Part shown: piece after piece, positions 9,701 to 15,205 of the stretch
How positions within the stretch are numbered: the stretch's first letter is position 1
Layout of the letters: each line of letters begins with the position of its first letter
NCBI GenBank assembly: GCA_934101685.1
Contig: CAKORZ010000023.1
Location: 1 to 17,827 of the forward strand
Source of the DNA: an uncultured Bacilli bacterium
GTDB lineage: Bacteria; Bacillota_I; Bacilli_A; RFN20; DUOF01
DNA length: 17,827 nt
Direction of reading: 5' to 3'
Made by a program: the position numbers and the translations under genes
Notes under the pieces: model-generated
Told to the model about the DNA's origin: nothing
Seen by the model: the letters and a program-made list of their open reading frames with translations, nothing else
Databases searched by the model: none

Positions 9701-10365
9701 TTTTCAAATGTATTATTTAAATATACACTTTCGCCAAATAGTTCAGTAATATCATCATTACTTTCTAAACCTATAGCTCTTAAAAGAACAGTTGCAGGGA
9801 TTTTTCTTTCTCTATCGATACGTACATGAAGAATATCATGAGCATCTGATTCAAATTCTAGCCAAGCACCTCTGATTGGGTGTACTTCGCCATTTGATAA
9901 TAATTTTCCTGTTCTTTCATCTCTTACATAATTAAAGTAAGCACCAGGAGATCTAGCAAGTTGAGATACTATTACTTTTTCGTTACCACTAATGACAAAA
10001 GTACCTGCATCACTCATCGCAGGCATTTCACCAAAGAAAACATCGCTTTCTTTGATTTCTCCAGTTTCATTATTGATTAAACGAAGTGTAGCTCTCATTG
10101 GATAAGCATATGTAAGATAACGATCTCTGCATTGTTCGATATCATACTTAGGCTTCTCGAATCTGCAGTTAACGAATTCCATTACGAAATTTCCATTAGG
10201 GCTTTCGATTGGATAAATGTCGTTAAATGCATCAATAATTCCCTCATTGATAAACCATTCATATGATTTTTGTTGTACTTCAATAAGGTTTGGGATAGGC
10301 AATGAACCACTAATTTTAGAAAAGTCTTTTCTTTCAGCAGTTTGGCCAACTTTGTTTATTGCCAC
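6799..10365 (-). CDS. rpoB: DNA-directed RNA polymerase subunit beta
   Basis: Encodes 1188 residues, close to the Bacillus length. Recognisable segments include the lobe/protrusion, the rifampicin-binding fork loop (residues about 463-489), the conserved C-P-I-E-T-P-E-G, the catalytic-lysine region K-M-A-G-R-H-G-N-K-G, and an acidic C-terminal tail. I chose the GTG at 10365, which begins M-A-I-N-K-V-G and has an AGAGGTG site six bases upstream. An in-frame ATG at 10422 overlaps the second TATAAT box and cannot be the translation start if that promoter is used. Compared with the E. coli rifampicin cluster, Gly507 is Ala, Ser508 is Tyr, Ser512 is Ala, Thr525 is Ala and His526 is Asn (residue 482 here, codon AAT at 8922-8920). 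Natural rifampicin insensitivity is therefore likely. rpoC follows in the same unit. Confidence 0.98.
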   Translation of the reverse strand: MAINKVGQTAERKDFSKISGSLPIPNLIEVQQKSYEWFINEGIIDAFNDIYPIESPNGNFVMEFVNCRFEKPKYDIEQCRDRYLTYAYPMRATLRLINNETGEIKESDVFFGEMPAMSDAGTFVISGNEKVIVSQLARSPGAYFNYVRDERTGKLLSNGEVHPIRGAWLEFESDAHDILHVRIDRERKIPATVLLRAIGLESNDDITELFGESVYLNNTFEKDPTSNAREALIEIYTKLRPGEPATEEGSRNLMFQKYFDKKRYDLAKAGRFKINTKLSAYFRLQNKIVAEHLIDSEGEVIYEKGTLMTKEKVDHLREMGFFEKGAHAVTLNVNKSLYLNGEGEDTVNIVTVYTDETQTKTMKIIGNDCSCEARNLNIPDIIATFSFFLNAFDGYLINDDIDHLGNRRIRSVGELIQNQFRAGLSKMEKGVKEKMSISETSTITPQSLTNIRPLSAALREFFAYSQLAQFMDQTNPLSELANKRRISALGPGGLNKDRAGVEVRDVHYSHYGRICPIETPEGANIGLISNLATYAKLDENGFIQTPYRRVDKKTCKVLEECDYLTADQENDFTVAQANIHMDKEGHILDERVVARHRGENILIRREDVDYVDVSPKQLISISTSCIPFLENDDAHRALMAANMQRQAIPLVRPQSPYVGTGVERKIAHDSGSSLQCKVDGTVTYVDSKKVKVEAKDGEHTYNLKKFASSNQGTCLNQTPSVNVGQKVKAGDILADGASVQDGELALGQNVTVAFMTWDGYNYEDAIIMSDRLVKDDVYTSIHIEDYQIECRDTKLGPEEITRDVPNVSEDAKVNLDYRGIVIPGAEVKEGDILVGKITPKGQSEPTPEEKLLMAIFGEKTKEGKDKSLRVPHGGAGIVLDVKYFSRKNGDELEPGVNEMIRVYVAQKRKISEGDKMAGRHGNKGVISRIMPQEDMPFLPDGTPVDIMLNPLGVPSRMNIGQVLEMHLGYAAMKLGMKIATPVFDGVKDEDLKKMMKDAGIAEDGKTILYDGRTGEPFDARISVGVMYMLKLAHMVDDKLHARATGPYSLVTQQPLGGKAQNGGQRFGEMEVWALEAYGAAHTLQEMLTIKSDDVIGRVKTYEAIIKGKSLPKPGVPESFKVLQKELQALAIDITVYDVDGEVIDMKASTKYQEREERRLADTIKEQFSDFVAVDDEAEMADDFDEDYE

Positions 10366-10420
10366 AGCATTCACCTCTTTCAATTTTGTCTCTTTTTGGG
10401 CATAAAAAAGACAATTAGAC

Positions 10421-10454
10421 ATTATAGTTTAACATTATAATTTGCAACTGTCAA
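10421..10454 (-). promoter_or_regulatory. probable promoter region of rpoBC
   Basis: The minus strand carries a perfect TTGACA (10454-10449) and two perfect TATAAT boxes (10439-10434 and 10426-10421). The TTGACA is 9 and 22 bases from them, so neither pair has ideal spacing. A TTGCAA 15 bases before the second TATAAT, or GTTGCA at 16, may serve as its -35. Start near 10414 would give a leader of about 50 bases. I see no terminator between rsmC and rpoB, so read-through from rsmC is also possible. Confidence 0.5.
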
Positions 10455-10512
10455 TTTACTTTTCATTAATTTTCAAAATTATTTTACAACCTTAAATATA
10501 ATATTTAATATA

Positions 10513-11106
10513 TTACTCCTTAATTGCTTTTAAAACATAAAACCCACTATCTCTTTTAACTATAGTTGCATTACCAAAAACTCTTTCAATTTCCTTTTTA
10601 GCACTATCTGCTCCATGGCTCTTTCTTATAACAATCCATAGCTCGCCAAATTCATTTAAATAATCATACGCTTTATCAAATATTTCAAAAACAACTTTTT
10701 TGCCAGCTCTAATTGGAGGATTACTTATAATAACATCATATTTATCATTTGCCTTTTCATAAAGATTACTTTCATATACCTTGCATTTATTAACTTTATT
10801 TAATTTAATATTTTCTTCGCACAAAGAAACAGCTCTTTCATTAATCTCTAGCATCTCTACATTTACATCATTAATTTTAGATATAACTATTCCAAGAAAG
10901 CCTACCCCTGCTCCAACATCTAAAGTTTTTCCTTTTTTACCTACTTTCAAATAATTTTCTAAAAGTATAGAACTGCCTTCATCTATTTCATTTTTAGAAA
11001 ACACACCGTTATCACTAAAAAATTCAAAAGAAATATCATTGTATTTATAATAAAGTTTTCTTTTTTCACTTTTTAAATTATTATCATTTATAAAATAATG
11101 AGACAT
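10513..11106 (-). CDS. RsmC/YbxB-type class I SAM-dependent methyltransferase
   Basis: Encodes 197 residues. A class I Rossmann methyltransferase is shown by motif I L-D-V-G-A-G-x-G (residues 62-69), an acidic residue in E-I-N-E after strand 2 (87-90), and the N-P-P-I catalytic motif (129-132) typical of enzymes methylating exocyclic amino groups of guanine or adenine. The family includes RsmC, which methylates G1207 of 16S rRNA, and Bacillus YbxB, whose gene sits at this same place between rplL and rpoB. The substrate is inferred from family and position. I chose the ATG at 11106 (M-S-H-Y-F, matching the M-S-x-H-Y-Y start of relatives) over the in-frame ATG at 11118, because a TATAAT box at 11129-11124 would start transcription at about 11117. 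A GGTGG ribosome-binding site lies between the two ATGs. Confidence 0.92.
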   Translation of the reverse strand: MSHYFINDNNLKSEKRKLYYKYNDISFEFFSDNGVFSKNEIDEGSSILLENYLKVGKKGKTLDVGAGVGFLGIVISKINDVNVEMLEINERAVSLCEENIKLNKVNKCKVYESNLYEKANDKYDVIISNPPIRAGKKVVFEIFDKAYDYLNEFGELWIVIRKSHGADSAKKEIERVFGNATIVKRDSGFYVLKAIKE

Positions 11107-11123
11107 TCGTACCACCATAAAGA

Positions 11124-11152
11124 ATTATACAAAGAAAAAAAGCCTAATTAAA
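11124..11152 (-). promoter_or_regulatory. probable promoter of rsmC, overlapping the upstream terminator
   Basis: A perfect TATAAT (11129-11124) lies 17 bases from a poor -35 (TTTAAT, 11152-11147) that falls within the terminator hairpin of the preceding gene. The start site would be near 11117, about 10 bases before the chosen ATG. Confidence 0.45.
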
Positions 11153-11158
11153 GGCTTT
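11135..11158 (-). terminator. rho-independent terminator after the zinc-ribbon gene
   Basis: A 7-bp stem (arms 11158-11152 and 11145-11139, core AGCC/GGCT) with a six-base AT loop runs into a U tract on the minus strand (to 11135). It starts about 10 bases after the zinc-ribbon stop codon and separates that gene from rsmC. Confidence 0.85.
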
Positions 11159-11168
11159 ATTAATATTT

Positions 11169-11684
11169 TTATAACTCTTTTCCACAATTTCCGCAAAATT
11201 TATCATTAACCTCATTTTGCGTATCACAATTAGAACATTTTGTTTTTACCTTTAGTGGTGTTCCACATTTACTGCAAAACATTTCGTTTTCATCTATCGG
11301 ATCACCACATTTAGGGCATTTTTCATCAGCATCTAATAGTTTAGAACCCGCGTCTACAACTATAATCATAAGTCCTGCTCTTAACATTGTTATCCCTATT
11401 GCTAATACAATAGCACCAGCAAATATAAAACCAAACCCAGAAAAAACATGACCAACAATATTACTAGGAGATATCTCACTATTTGTCACATCACTATCTT
11501 TAGCAATATCAACAATAGGATTAAGCATAATTGCAAAGCCCGCAATTATTCCAAAAGCACTAACAGCAATCAAAGCTATTCCCCATATAATAAAATTCTT
11601 TCTAATTTTTTTAGCCTTTTCAGTACTAAAAGTTTTACCTATATTTCTATTAATTTCTTTAGCATAATTTACAAAATGCCACAT
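11169..11684 (-). CDS. membrane protein with two C-terminal zinc ribbons
   Basis: Encodes 171 residues. A short basic N-terminus is followed by a hydrophobic helix (about 31-54), an exposed polar loop (55-76), and a second long hydrophobic stretch (about 77-110). The C-terminal 50 residues carry two zinc ribbons. In each, two C-x-x-C knuckles are separated by ten residues: Cys123/126 with 137/140, and Cys150/153 with 164/167. These ribbons should face the cytoplasm. No family with a known job is recognisable; zinc-ribbon plus membrane-helix proteins are common in Firmicutes and mostly uncharacterised. A GGAG ribbon-gene ribosome-binding site lies 8 bases before the ATG. The gene has its own promoter and terminator, and sits between rplL and rsmC, which are adjacent in Bacillus, so it looks like an insertion into the conserved order. 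Confidence 0.85.
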   Translation of the reverse strand: MWHFVNYAKEINRNIGKTFSTEKAKKIRKNFIIWGIALIAVSAFGIIAGFAIMLNPIVDIAKDSDVTNSEISPSNIVGHVFSGFGFIFAGAIVLAIGITMLRAGLMIIVVDAGSKLLDADEKCPKCGDPIDENEMFCSKCGTPLKVKTKCSNCDTQNEVNDKFCGNCGKEL

Positions 11685-11721
11685 ATTTTCAACTCCTTTA
11701 TAGTTATTAACATAATACCAT

Positions 11722-11750
11722 ATATTAAATATTCATATTAGAAATTGCAA
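11722..11750 (-). promoter_or_regulatory. probable promoter of the zinc-ribbon gene
   Basis: TTGCAA (11750-11745) and TAATAT (11727-11722) are 17 bases apart. Slightly downstream, TGG followed by TATTAT is an alternative extended -10. Either would serve the zinc-ribbon gene after the rplL terminator. Confidence 0.5.
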
Positions 11751-11751
11751 C

Positions 11752-11775
11752 AAAAAAAGAGCTCAAAGAGCTCTT
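11752..11775 (-). terminator. rho-independent terminator after rplL
   Basis: A 7-bp stem (arms AAGAGCT and AGCTCTT at 11775-11769 and 11763-11757, five-base loop) is followed by U residues on the minus strand (11758-11752). It lies about 25 bases past the rplL stop and ends the rplJL unit. Confidence 0.88.
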
Positions 11776-11797
11776 AATAATCGCTAATAAAAGTTAA

Positions 11798-12175
11798 TTA
11801 TTTAACTTCTACTTCAGCACCAGCTTCAACTAATTTAGCTTTTACTTCTTCAGCAGCAGCAGGTGAAACTTTTTCTTTAATTACAGAAGGAACAACATCA
11901 GTTAATTTTTTAGCATCTCCTAATCCTAAACCAGTGATAGCTTGGATAGCTTTAACAACAGCTAATTTAGAAGCACCAACAGCCTTTAAGTAAACAGTTA
12001 CTTCACTAGGTCCTTTTGAAGCTTCTTCTTCAGCTGGAGCAGCACCTGCAGCAGCTACTGGAGCAGCAGCAGTTACACCAAATTCCTCCTCTATTGCTTT
12101 AACTAAATCGTTTAATTCTAATATTGTCATTTCCTTTAAACTTGCGATTAAATCAGTTGTATTAATTTTTGCCAT
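11798..12175 (-). CDS. rplL: 50S ribosomal protein L7/L12
   Basis: Encodes 125 residues, the normal length. The N-terminal dimerisation domain (about 1-33, with L-I-A-S-L-K-E-M-T-I-L-E-L) is followed by an Ala/Pro/Glu-rich hinge (about 35-53). The C-terminal factor-binding domain carries K-x-x-V-V-K-A-I-Q-A-I-T-G-L-G-L and D-A-K-K-L-T-D-V-V-P. As dimers on L10 it forms the stalk that recruits translation GTPases. It follows rplJ by 19 bases with its own ribosome-binding site, and a terminator follows. Confidence 0.98.
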   Translation of the reverse strand: MAKINTTDLIASLKEMTILELNDLVKAIEEEFGVTAAAPVAAAGAAPAEEEASKGPSEVTVYLKAVGASKLAVVKAIQAITGLGLGDAKKLTDVVPSVIKEKVSPAAAEEVKAKLVEAGAEVEVK

Positions 12176-12194
12176 CTTTCATTTCCCCTTTCTT

Positions 12195-12686
12195 TTAATT
12201 ATTTTTTTGATCGGCAACAGCTTTTACAGCACATGCAAATTTTCTAACTGGAGCTTGTAAGCAACCAAGTAACATAGAAATCATACCTAACTTATCAGGT
12301 AATGTAGCAACAACCTTCATATCTTTTGCATCTACATACTTTCCTTCTACGATACCACCTTTAACTACTAACTCATCATTTTTCTTTGCAAACTTTGTTA
12401 AAAGTTTAGCAGCACTTGTAGAATCCTTAGAAAATACAATTGCGTTTGGTCCAGTAAGTTCACTATTTAACTCACTATAACCAGCTTTTTCAGCAGCTCT
12501 AGAAACAATTGTGTTTTTGTAAACTTTCATTGAAGCATTTTCATTTCTTAAGTTTCTTCTAAGTTCGCTTATTTTTTCAACAGTTAAACCACGATATTCA
12601 ACAACAATTGTAGAAGCACTATTTTTCATTTCTTCACTTACTTCGTTTACTAAGTTTTCTTTTTGTTCAAAAATACTTTTGTTCAC
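12195..12686 (-). CDS. rplJ: 50S ribosomal protein L10
   Basis: Encodes 163 residues. The N-terminal rRNA-binding part carries V-V-E-Y-R-G-L-T-V and L-R-x-x-L-R, followed by V-Y-K-N-T-I-V and the conserved L-T-G-P-N-A-I-V-F. The C-terminal helix binds L12 dimers. Start is GTG at 12686-12684, with a strong AGGAGGTG site upstream; no better ATG is available in frame. The gene is preceded by its own promoter, an L10 leader and a leader terminator, and is cotranscribed with rplL, so expression of both is probably set by L10-L12 feedback. Confidence 0.97.
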   Translation of the reverse strand: MNKSIFEQKENLVNEVSEEMKNSASTIVVEYRGLTVEKISELRRNLRNENASMKVYKNTIVSRAAEKAGYSELNSELTGPNAIVFSKDSTSAAKLLTKFAKKNDELVVKGGIVEGKYVDAKDMKVVATLPDKLGMISMLLGCLQAPVRKFACAVKAVADQKNN

Positions 12687-12740
12687 TATGCGTGCACCTC
12701 CTCTTTCTTTTTTTATAATAAGCTAATTACCTTATTCAAT

Positions 12741-12765
12741 AAAAAAACCTCGTGTTACCACGAGG
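12741..12765 (-). terminator. leader terminator (attenuator) upstream of rplJ
   Basis: A perfect 7-bp GC-rich stem (CCTCGTG paired with CACGAGG, four-base loop, arms 12765-12759 and 12754-12748) is followed by seven U on the minus strand (12747-12741). It lies between the L10-binding element and the rplJ start, so it probably acts as a conditional attenuator. Confidence 0.88.
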
Positions 12766-12838
12766 AAATAAATCAAGTTTATTTTAACCTCGGCAACCTT
12801 ATTAAGTCTATTGACCGTTGCTGTCTTTGGTAATTAAG
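12741..12838 (-). ncRNA. L10 (rplJ) leader RNA
   Basis: The minus strand carries the hallmark of the Firmicutes L10 leader: CCAAAGACAGC (12830-12820), a helix in which GCAAC pairs with GTTGC, and then GCCGAGGT (12794-12787), followed by the leader terminator. In this class the L10-L12 complex binds the leader and lowers rplJL expression. The element fills most of the 193-base gap between rplA and rplJ. Confidence 0.9.
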
Positions 12839-12845
12839 CATCATT

Positions 12846-12874
12846 ATTTTAATTGTTTATTTTGTGTTTGTCAA
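12846..12874 (-). promoter_or_regulatory. sigma-A promoter of rplJL
   Basis: A perfect TTGACA (12874-12869) is separated by 17 bases from TAAAAT (12851-12846). It sits immediately after the rplA stop codon. Start near 12839 would place the whole L10 leader on the transcript. Confidence 0.8.
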
Positions 12875-12879
12875 CTAAA

Positions 12880-13563
12880 TTAGAAGTTAACATCAACTTT
12901 AATACTAGGTCCCATAGTAGTTGTTATAGTTAAACTATTCATATAGTTACCTTTAACAGCAGTAGGTCTAGCCTTTAATACTATATCATAGATAGTCTTA
13001 AAGTTTTCATATAACTTATTAGCATCAAAAGATACTCTACCAATTGTAACATTGATATTTCCTTCTTTATCTGCTCTATATTCAACTTTACCAGCTTTAA
13101 CATCTTTAACTGCTTTAGCTATATCCATTGCTACAGTACCAGTCTTAGGGTTAGGCATTAATCCTTTAGGTCCTAAGATTCTACCAATCTTACCTAGTTC
13201 ACCCATCATATCAGGTGTAGCTACGATTACGTCAAATCCAAACCAGTTTTCTTTTTGGATTTTTTCAATCATATCTTTACCACCAACAAAATCTGCTCCA
13301 GCATTCTTAGCTTCTTCAGTTTTATTAGTAATTGCTAATACAGTTTTAGATTTTCCTGTACCATTTGGTAATACTACAGCACCTCTAATTTGTTGATCTG
13401 CATAACGAGTATCAATATTTAAATTGAAAGCTACATCTACACTAGCATCAAACTTAGTTGTACTTGTCTTCTTAACTAGTTCACAAGCTTCTTGTGCACT
13501 ATAAACTTTATTCTTTTCTACTAAAGCACTTGCTGCCTTATATTTTTTTCCTCTTTTTATCAT
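12880..13563 (-). CDS. rplA: 50S ribosomal protein L1
   Basis: Encodes 227 residues, the normal length. It has the basic N-terminus with R-G-K-K-Y, the central G-x-I-G-R-I-L-G-P-K-G-L-M-P-N-P-K-x-G-T-V signature, and the C-terminal T-I-T-T-T-M-G-P-S end. L1 binds helices 76-78 of 23S rRNA, forms the mobile stalk at the E site, and is the usual autoregulator of the rplK-rplA operon. An AAGGAGG site precedes the ATG. That site directly follows a hairpin resembling the L1 rRNA target, which suggests translation is shut off when L1 is in excess. Confidence 0.98.
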   Translation of the reverse strand: MIKRGKKYKAASALVEKNKVYSAQEACELVKKTSTTKFDASVDVAFNLNIDTRYADQQIRGAVVLPNGTGKSKTVLAITNKTEEAKNAGADFVGGKDMIEKIQKENWFGFDVIVATPDMMGELGKIGRILGPKGLMPNPKTGTVAMDIAKAVKDVKAGKVEYRADKEGNINVTIGRVSFDANKLYENFKTIYDIVLKARPTAVKGNYMNSLTITTTMGPSIKVDVNF

Positions 13564-13580
13564 ATCTTTCTATCCTCCTT

Positions 13581-13611
13581 GTGGTTCTAACGGACGAGTT
13601 TATCCTTCCAC
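13581..13611 (-). promoter_or_regulatory. putative L1-binding hairpin before rplA
   Basis: In the 62-base gap between rplK and rplA the transcript can form an outer GUGG/CCAC helix, an asymmetric internal loop (AA on the 5' side, GUUAGAA on the 3' side), and an inner GGAU/GUCC helix capped by six bases. The rplA ribosome-binding site AAGGAGG begins right after the outer helix, so a protein bound here would hide it. The same loop signature occurs before rplK, and both resemble the GUGGGA...UUGAAA...CCAC part of the L1 site in 23S rRNA. Assignment is by resemblance only. Confidence 0.6.
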
Positions 13612-13625
13612 CTATTTTATTTTAA

Positions 13626-14039
13626 TTATTCTTCTACTTCTACGCCCATGCTACGAGCACTACCAGCAACGATTTTCATTGCTGCATCTATATCGTTAGC
13701 ATTCAAATCTGGCATCTTATATTCAGCAATCTTTCTAGCATCTTCTTTAGATAACTTAGCAACTTTTGTTTTCTTAGGGTTGCTAGATCCACTCTTGATG
13801 TTACAAGCCTTTTTAATCATGTTAGTAACAGGACTTGTTTTGATTACAAAATCAAATGACTTATCTTCATATGCAGTGATAATAACAGGAACTACGTCAC
13901 CTTTTCTATCTGCTGTTTTCTCATTGAATTCAGTACAGAACTTAGGCATAACGATACCAGCACTTGCTAATGCTGCTCCTGGTTTTGCTTCTCCTGCAGG
14001 AAGTTGAAGCTTAACAACTTTTGCGATTTTTTTAGACAT
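13626..14039 (-). CDS. rplK: 50S ribosomal protein L11 with a shortened proline loop
   Basis: Encodes 137 residues (usually about 141). The C-terminal rRNA-binding domain is typical, with I-A-E-Y-K-M-P-D-L-N-A and A-G-S-A-R-S-M-G-V. The N-terminal domain starts normally (V-V-K-L-Q-L-P-A-G). However, the segment that normally reads P-P-V-G-P-A-L-G-Q is replaced by K-P-G-A-A-L-A-S-A-G (residues about 19-28), a net loss of four residues and of the paired prolines. That loop faces the GTPase centre and thiostrepton site of 23S rRNA. The start has an AGGAGG site. The gene has its own promoter and leader, and is followed by rplA after 62 bases. Confidence 0.97.
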   Translation of the reverse strand: MSKKIAKVVKLQLPAGEAKPGAALASAGIVMPKFCTEFNEKTADRKGDVVPVIITAYEDKSFDFVIKTSPVTNMIKKACNIKSGSSNPKKTKVAKLSKEDARKIAEYKMPDLNANDIDAAMKIVAGSARSMGVEVEE

Positions 14040-14067
14040 ATATTTACCTCCTTCTAAATTTAAGGCT

Positions 14068-14097
14068 GTGGTTCAAACAGAATAAAATTCTTCCCAC
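14068..14097 (-). promoter_or_regulatory. putative L1-binding hairpin in the rplK leader
   Basis: The leader can form an outer GUGG/CCAC helix (14097-14094 with 14071-14068), an internal loop (GA on the 5' side, GUUUGAA on the 3' side), and an inner AGAAU/AUUCU helix with a three-base loop. It shares the loop signature with the hairpin before rplA while the inner helix sequence differs completely. This is what a conserved protein-binding structure would show. It lies about 20 bases upstream of the rplK ribosome-binding site. Confidence 0.6.
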
Positions 14098-14129
14098 TGC
14101 GCAAAAGTGCATTTTCATACACCTTGGAT

Positions 14130-14158
14130 ATATTACAATAAATTATAAATATTTTCAA
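14130..14158 (-). promoter_or_regulatory. sigma-A promoter of rplKA
   Basis: TTGAAA (14158-14153) and TAATAT (14135-14130) are separated by exactly 17 bases. Start near 14124 gives a leader of about 85 bases that contains the putative L1-binding hairpin. The nusG terminator lies just upstream. Confidence 0.65.
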
Positions 14159-14193
14159 TAGCAAAATATGATTTTTTTGTTTTTAACAAGAAT

Positions 14194-14215
14194 AAAAAAA
14201 GAGAATCAAATTCTC
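14194..14215 (-). terminator. rho-independent terminator after nusG
   Basis: A 6-bp stem (GAGAAT paired with ATTCTC, three-base loop, arms 14215-14210 and 14206-14201) is followed by seven U on the minus strand (14200-14194). It starts five bases after the nusG stop and divides secE-nusG from rplKA. Confidence 0.85.
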
Positions 14216-14219
14216 CTTC

Positions 14220-14774
14220 TTATTTATTAACTTTATCTACATCTGCAAAGTCAACTTCAACAGATGTTTCTCTACCAAAGAATACTGAAGTAACTTTAAC
14301 TAAACTCTTAGCTACATCAACATTTTGGATAACTCCTTCACTACCCATTAAAGGACCACGAAGAATCTTAACTACATCTCCAACATTGTAATCAGAATAC
14401 ATATCATCCTCAACAACGCCAATACCTTTAAGAACTGATTCAATTTGTTCTTTAGGAACTGGGAATGGTTTAGCACCTCTACCACTTGATCCAATAAATC
14501 CAGTGACACCAGGAGTATTACGCACAACATACCAAGCTTCATCTGTCATAATCATTTCAATAAACAAATATCCAGGATATGTATTTTTCATTTTAATTTT
14601 ATCAGTAGGTAAACCATCTTTTAAAACTGGAACTGGATGTTCTGCAACAATTACTCTAAAAATGTAATCTTGCATATTCATTGTTTCAATTCTTCTTTCA
14701 AGATTTATTTTAACTTTATTCTCATGTCCAGAATATGTATTAACAACATACCATTTTTTCTCTACGTTTTCCAT
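14220..14774 (-). CDS. nusG: transcription termination/antitermination factor NusG
   Basis: Encodes 184 residues. The N-terminal NGN domain that binds RNA polymerase begins with K-K-W-Y-V-V-N-T-Y-S-G-H-E-N-K-V and includes P-G-Y-L-F-I-E-M and V-R-N-T-P-G-V-T-G-F. The C-terminal KOW domain carries G-D-V-V-K-I-L-R-G-P-L-M-G-S-E-G-V-I. I chose the ATG at 14774 (M-E-N-V-E-K-K-W) over the ATG at 14789, because a GGGAG site lies 8 bases before the former, and relatives begin just before K-K-W-Y-V. The ribosome-binding site lies immediately after the secE stop, so the two are tightly linked. Confidence 0.96.
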   Translation of the reverse strand: MENVEKKWYVVNTYSGHENKVKINLERRIETMNMQDYIFRVIVAEHPVPVLKDGLPTDKIKMKNTYPGYLFIEMIMTDEAWYVVRNTPGVTGFIGSSGRGAKPFPVPKEQIESVLKGIGVVEDDMYSDYNVGDVVKILRGPLMGSEGVIQNVDVAKSLVKVTSVFFGRETSVEVDFADVDKVNK

Positions 14775-14790
14775 TTTCAAAACTCCCATC

Positions 14791-15018
14791 CTAATATTTA
14801 ATCATCTTTAATAATTTAGCAATTATAAAATCATCTAGAACAATATATAAACCAAATAATAATATAAATGTCAAAACAATTTTAGAGGCTGTCTTCATAG
14901 TTTGCTTATTTGGCCATCTAACCATTTTCATTTCTCTAACTGTCAAAACAAAGAATTTAGCAATTGAAAATCCAACTTTTTTAAAGAATCTTCCAATAGA
15001 ACAAAAAAACTTCTTCAT
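14791..15018 (-). CDS. secE: preprotein translocase subunit SecE
   Basis: Encodes 75 residues. A basic, amphipathic N-terminus carries the SecE signature V-R-E-M-K-M-V-R-W-P-N-K (about 27-38), followed by one membrane helix (about 47-66). SecE clamps SecY in the membrane protein-export channel. An AGGAGG site precedes the ATG. It lies between rpmG and nusG, the standard Firmicutes order, and ends in TAG one base before the nusG region begins. Confidence 0.95.
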   Translation of the reverse strand: MKKFFCSIGRFFKKVGFSIAKFFVLTVREMKMVRWPNKQTMKTASKIVLTFILLFGLYIVLDDFIIAKLLKMIKY

Positions 15019-15029
15019 GTTTAGCCTCC

Positions 15030-15179
15030 TTACTTGCTTTCCTTATGAAGTGTATGCTCATTACATTTAGGACAATACTTCACAATTTCTATTTTTTTAT
15101 TAACATCATATTTTTTCCTAGATGAAGAATAATTTCTAGATAAACACTTACTACAAACTAGTATAACTTTTTCTCTCAT
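15030..15179 (-). CDS. rpmG: 50S ribosomal protein L33, zinc-binding form
   Basis: Encodes 49 residues: start ATG at 15179-15177, stop TAA at 15032-15030. The sequence has the L33 pattern V-C-S-K-C (Cys9, Cys12), a basic K-K-Y-D-V-N-K-K-I-E region, and Y-C-P-K-C-N-E-H-T-L-H-K-E (Cys36, Cys39). All four zinc ligands are present, so this is the C+ form; Bacillus can also carry C- paralogs lacking cysteines. An AGGTGAT ribosome-binding site lies upstream. Its position directly before secE matches the Bacillus gene order. Confidence 0.95.
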   Translation of the reverse strand: MREKVILVCSKCLSRNYSSSRKKYDVNKKIEIVKYCPKCNEHTLHKESK

Positions 15180-15205
15180 ATATTAATCACCTATTACGCC
15201 TATAA

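Noticed and set aside
11448..11741. Plus-strand open frame opposite the zinc-ribbon gene
   Set aside because: Asn/Ser/Ile-rich translation, no ribosome-binding site, antisense to a gene with clear CxxC motifs.
13052..14007. Plus-strand open frames of more than 110 codons opposite rplA and rplK
   Set aside because: Antisense to invariant ribosomal protein genes; hydrophobic composition is a by-product of codon use.
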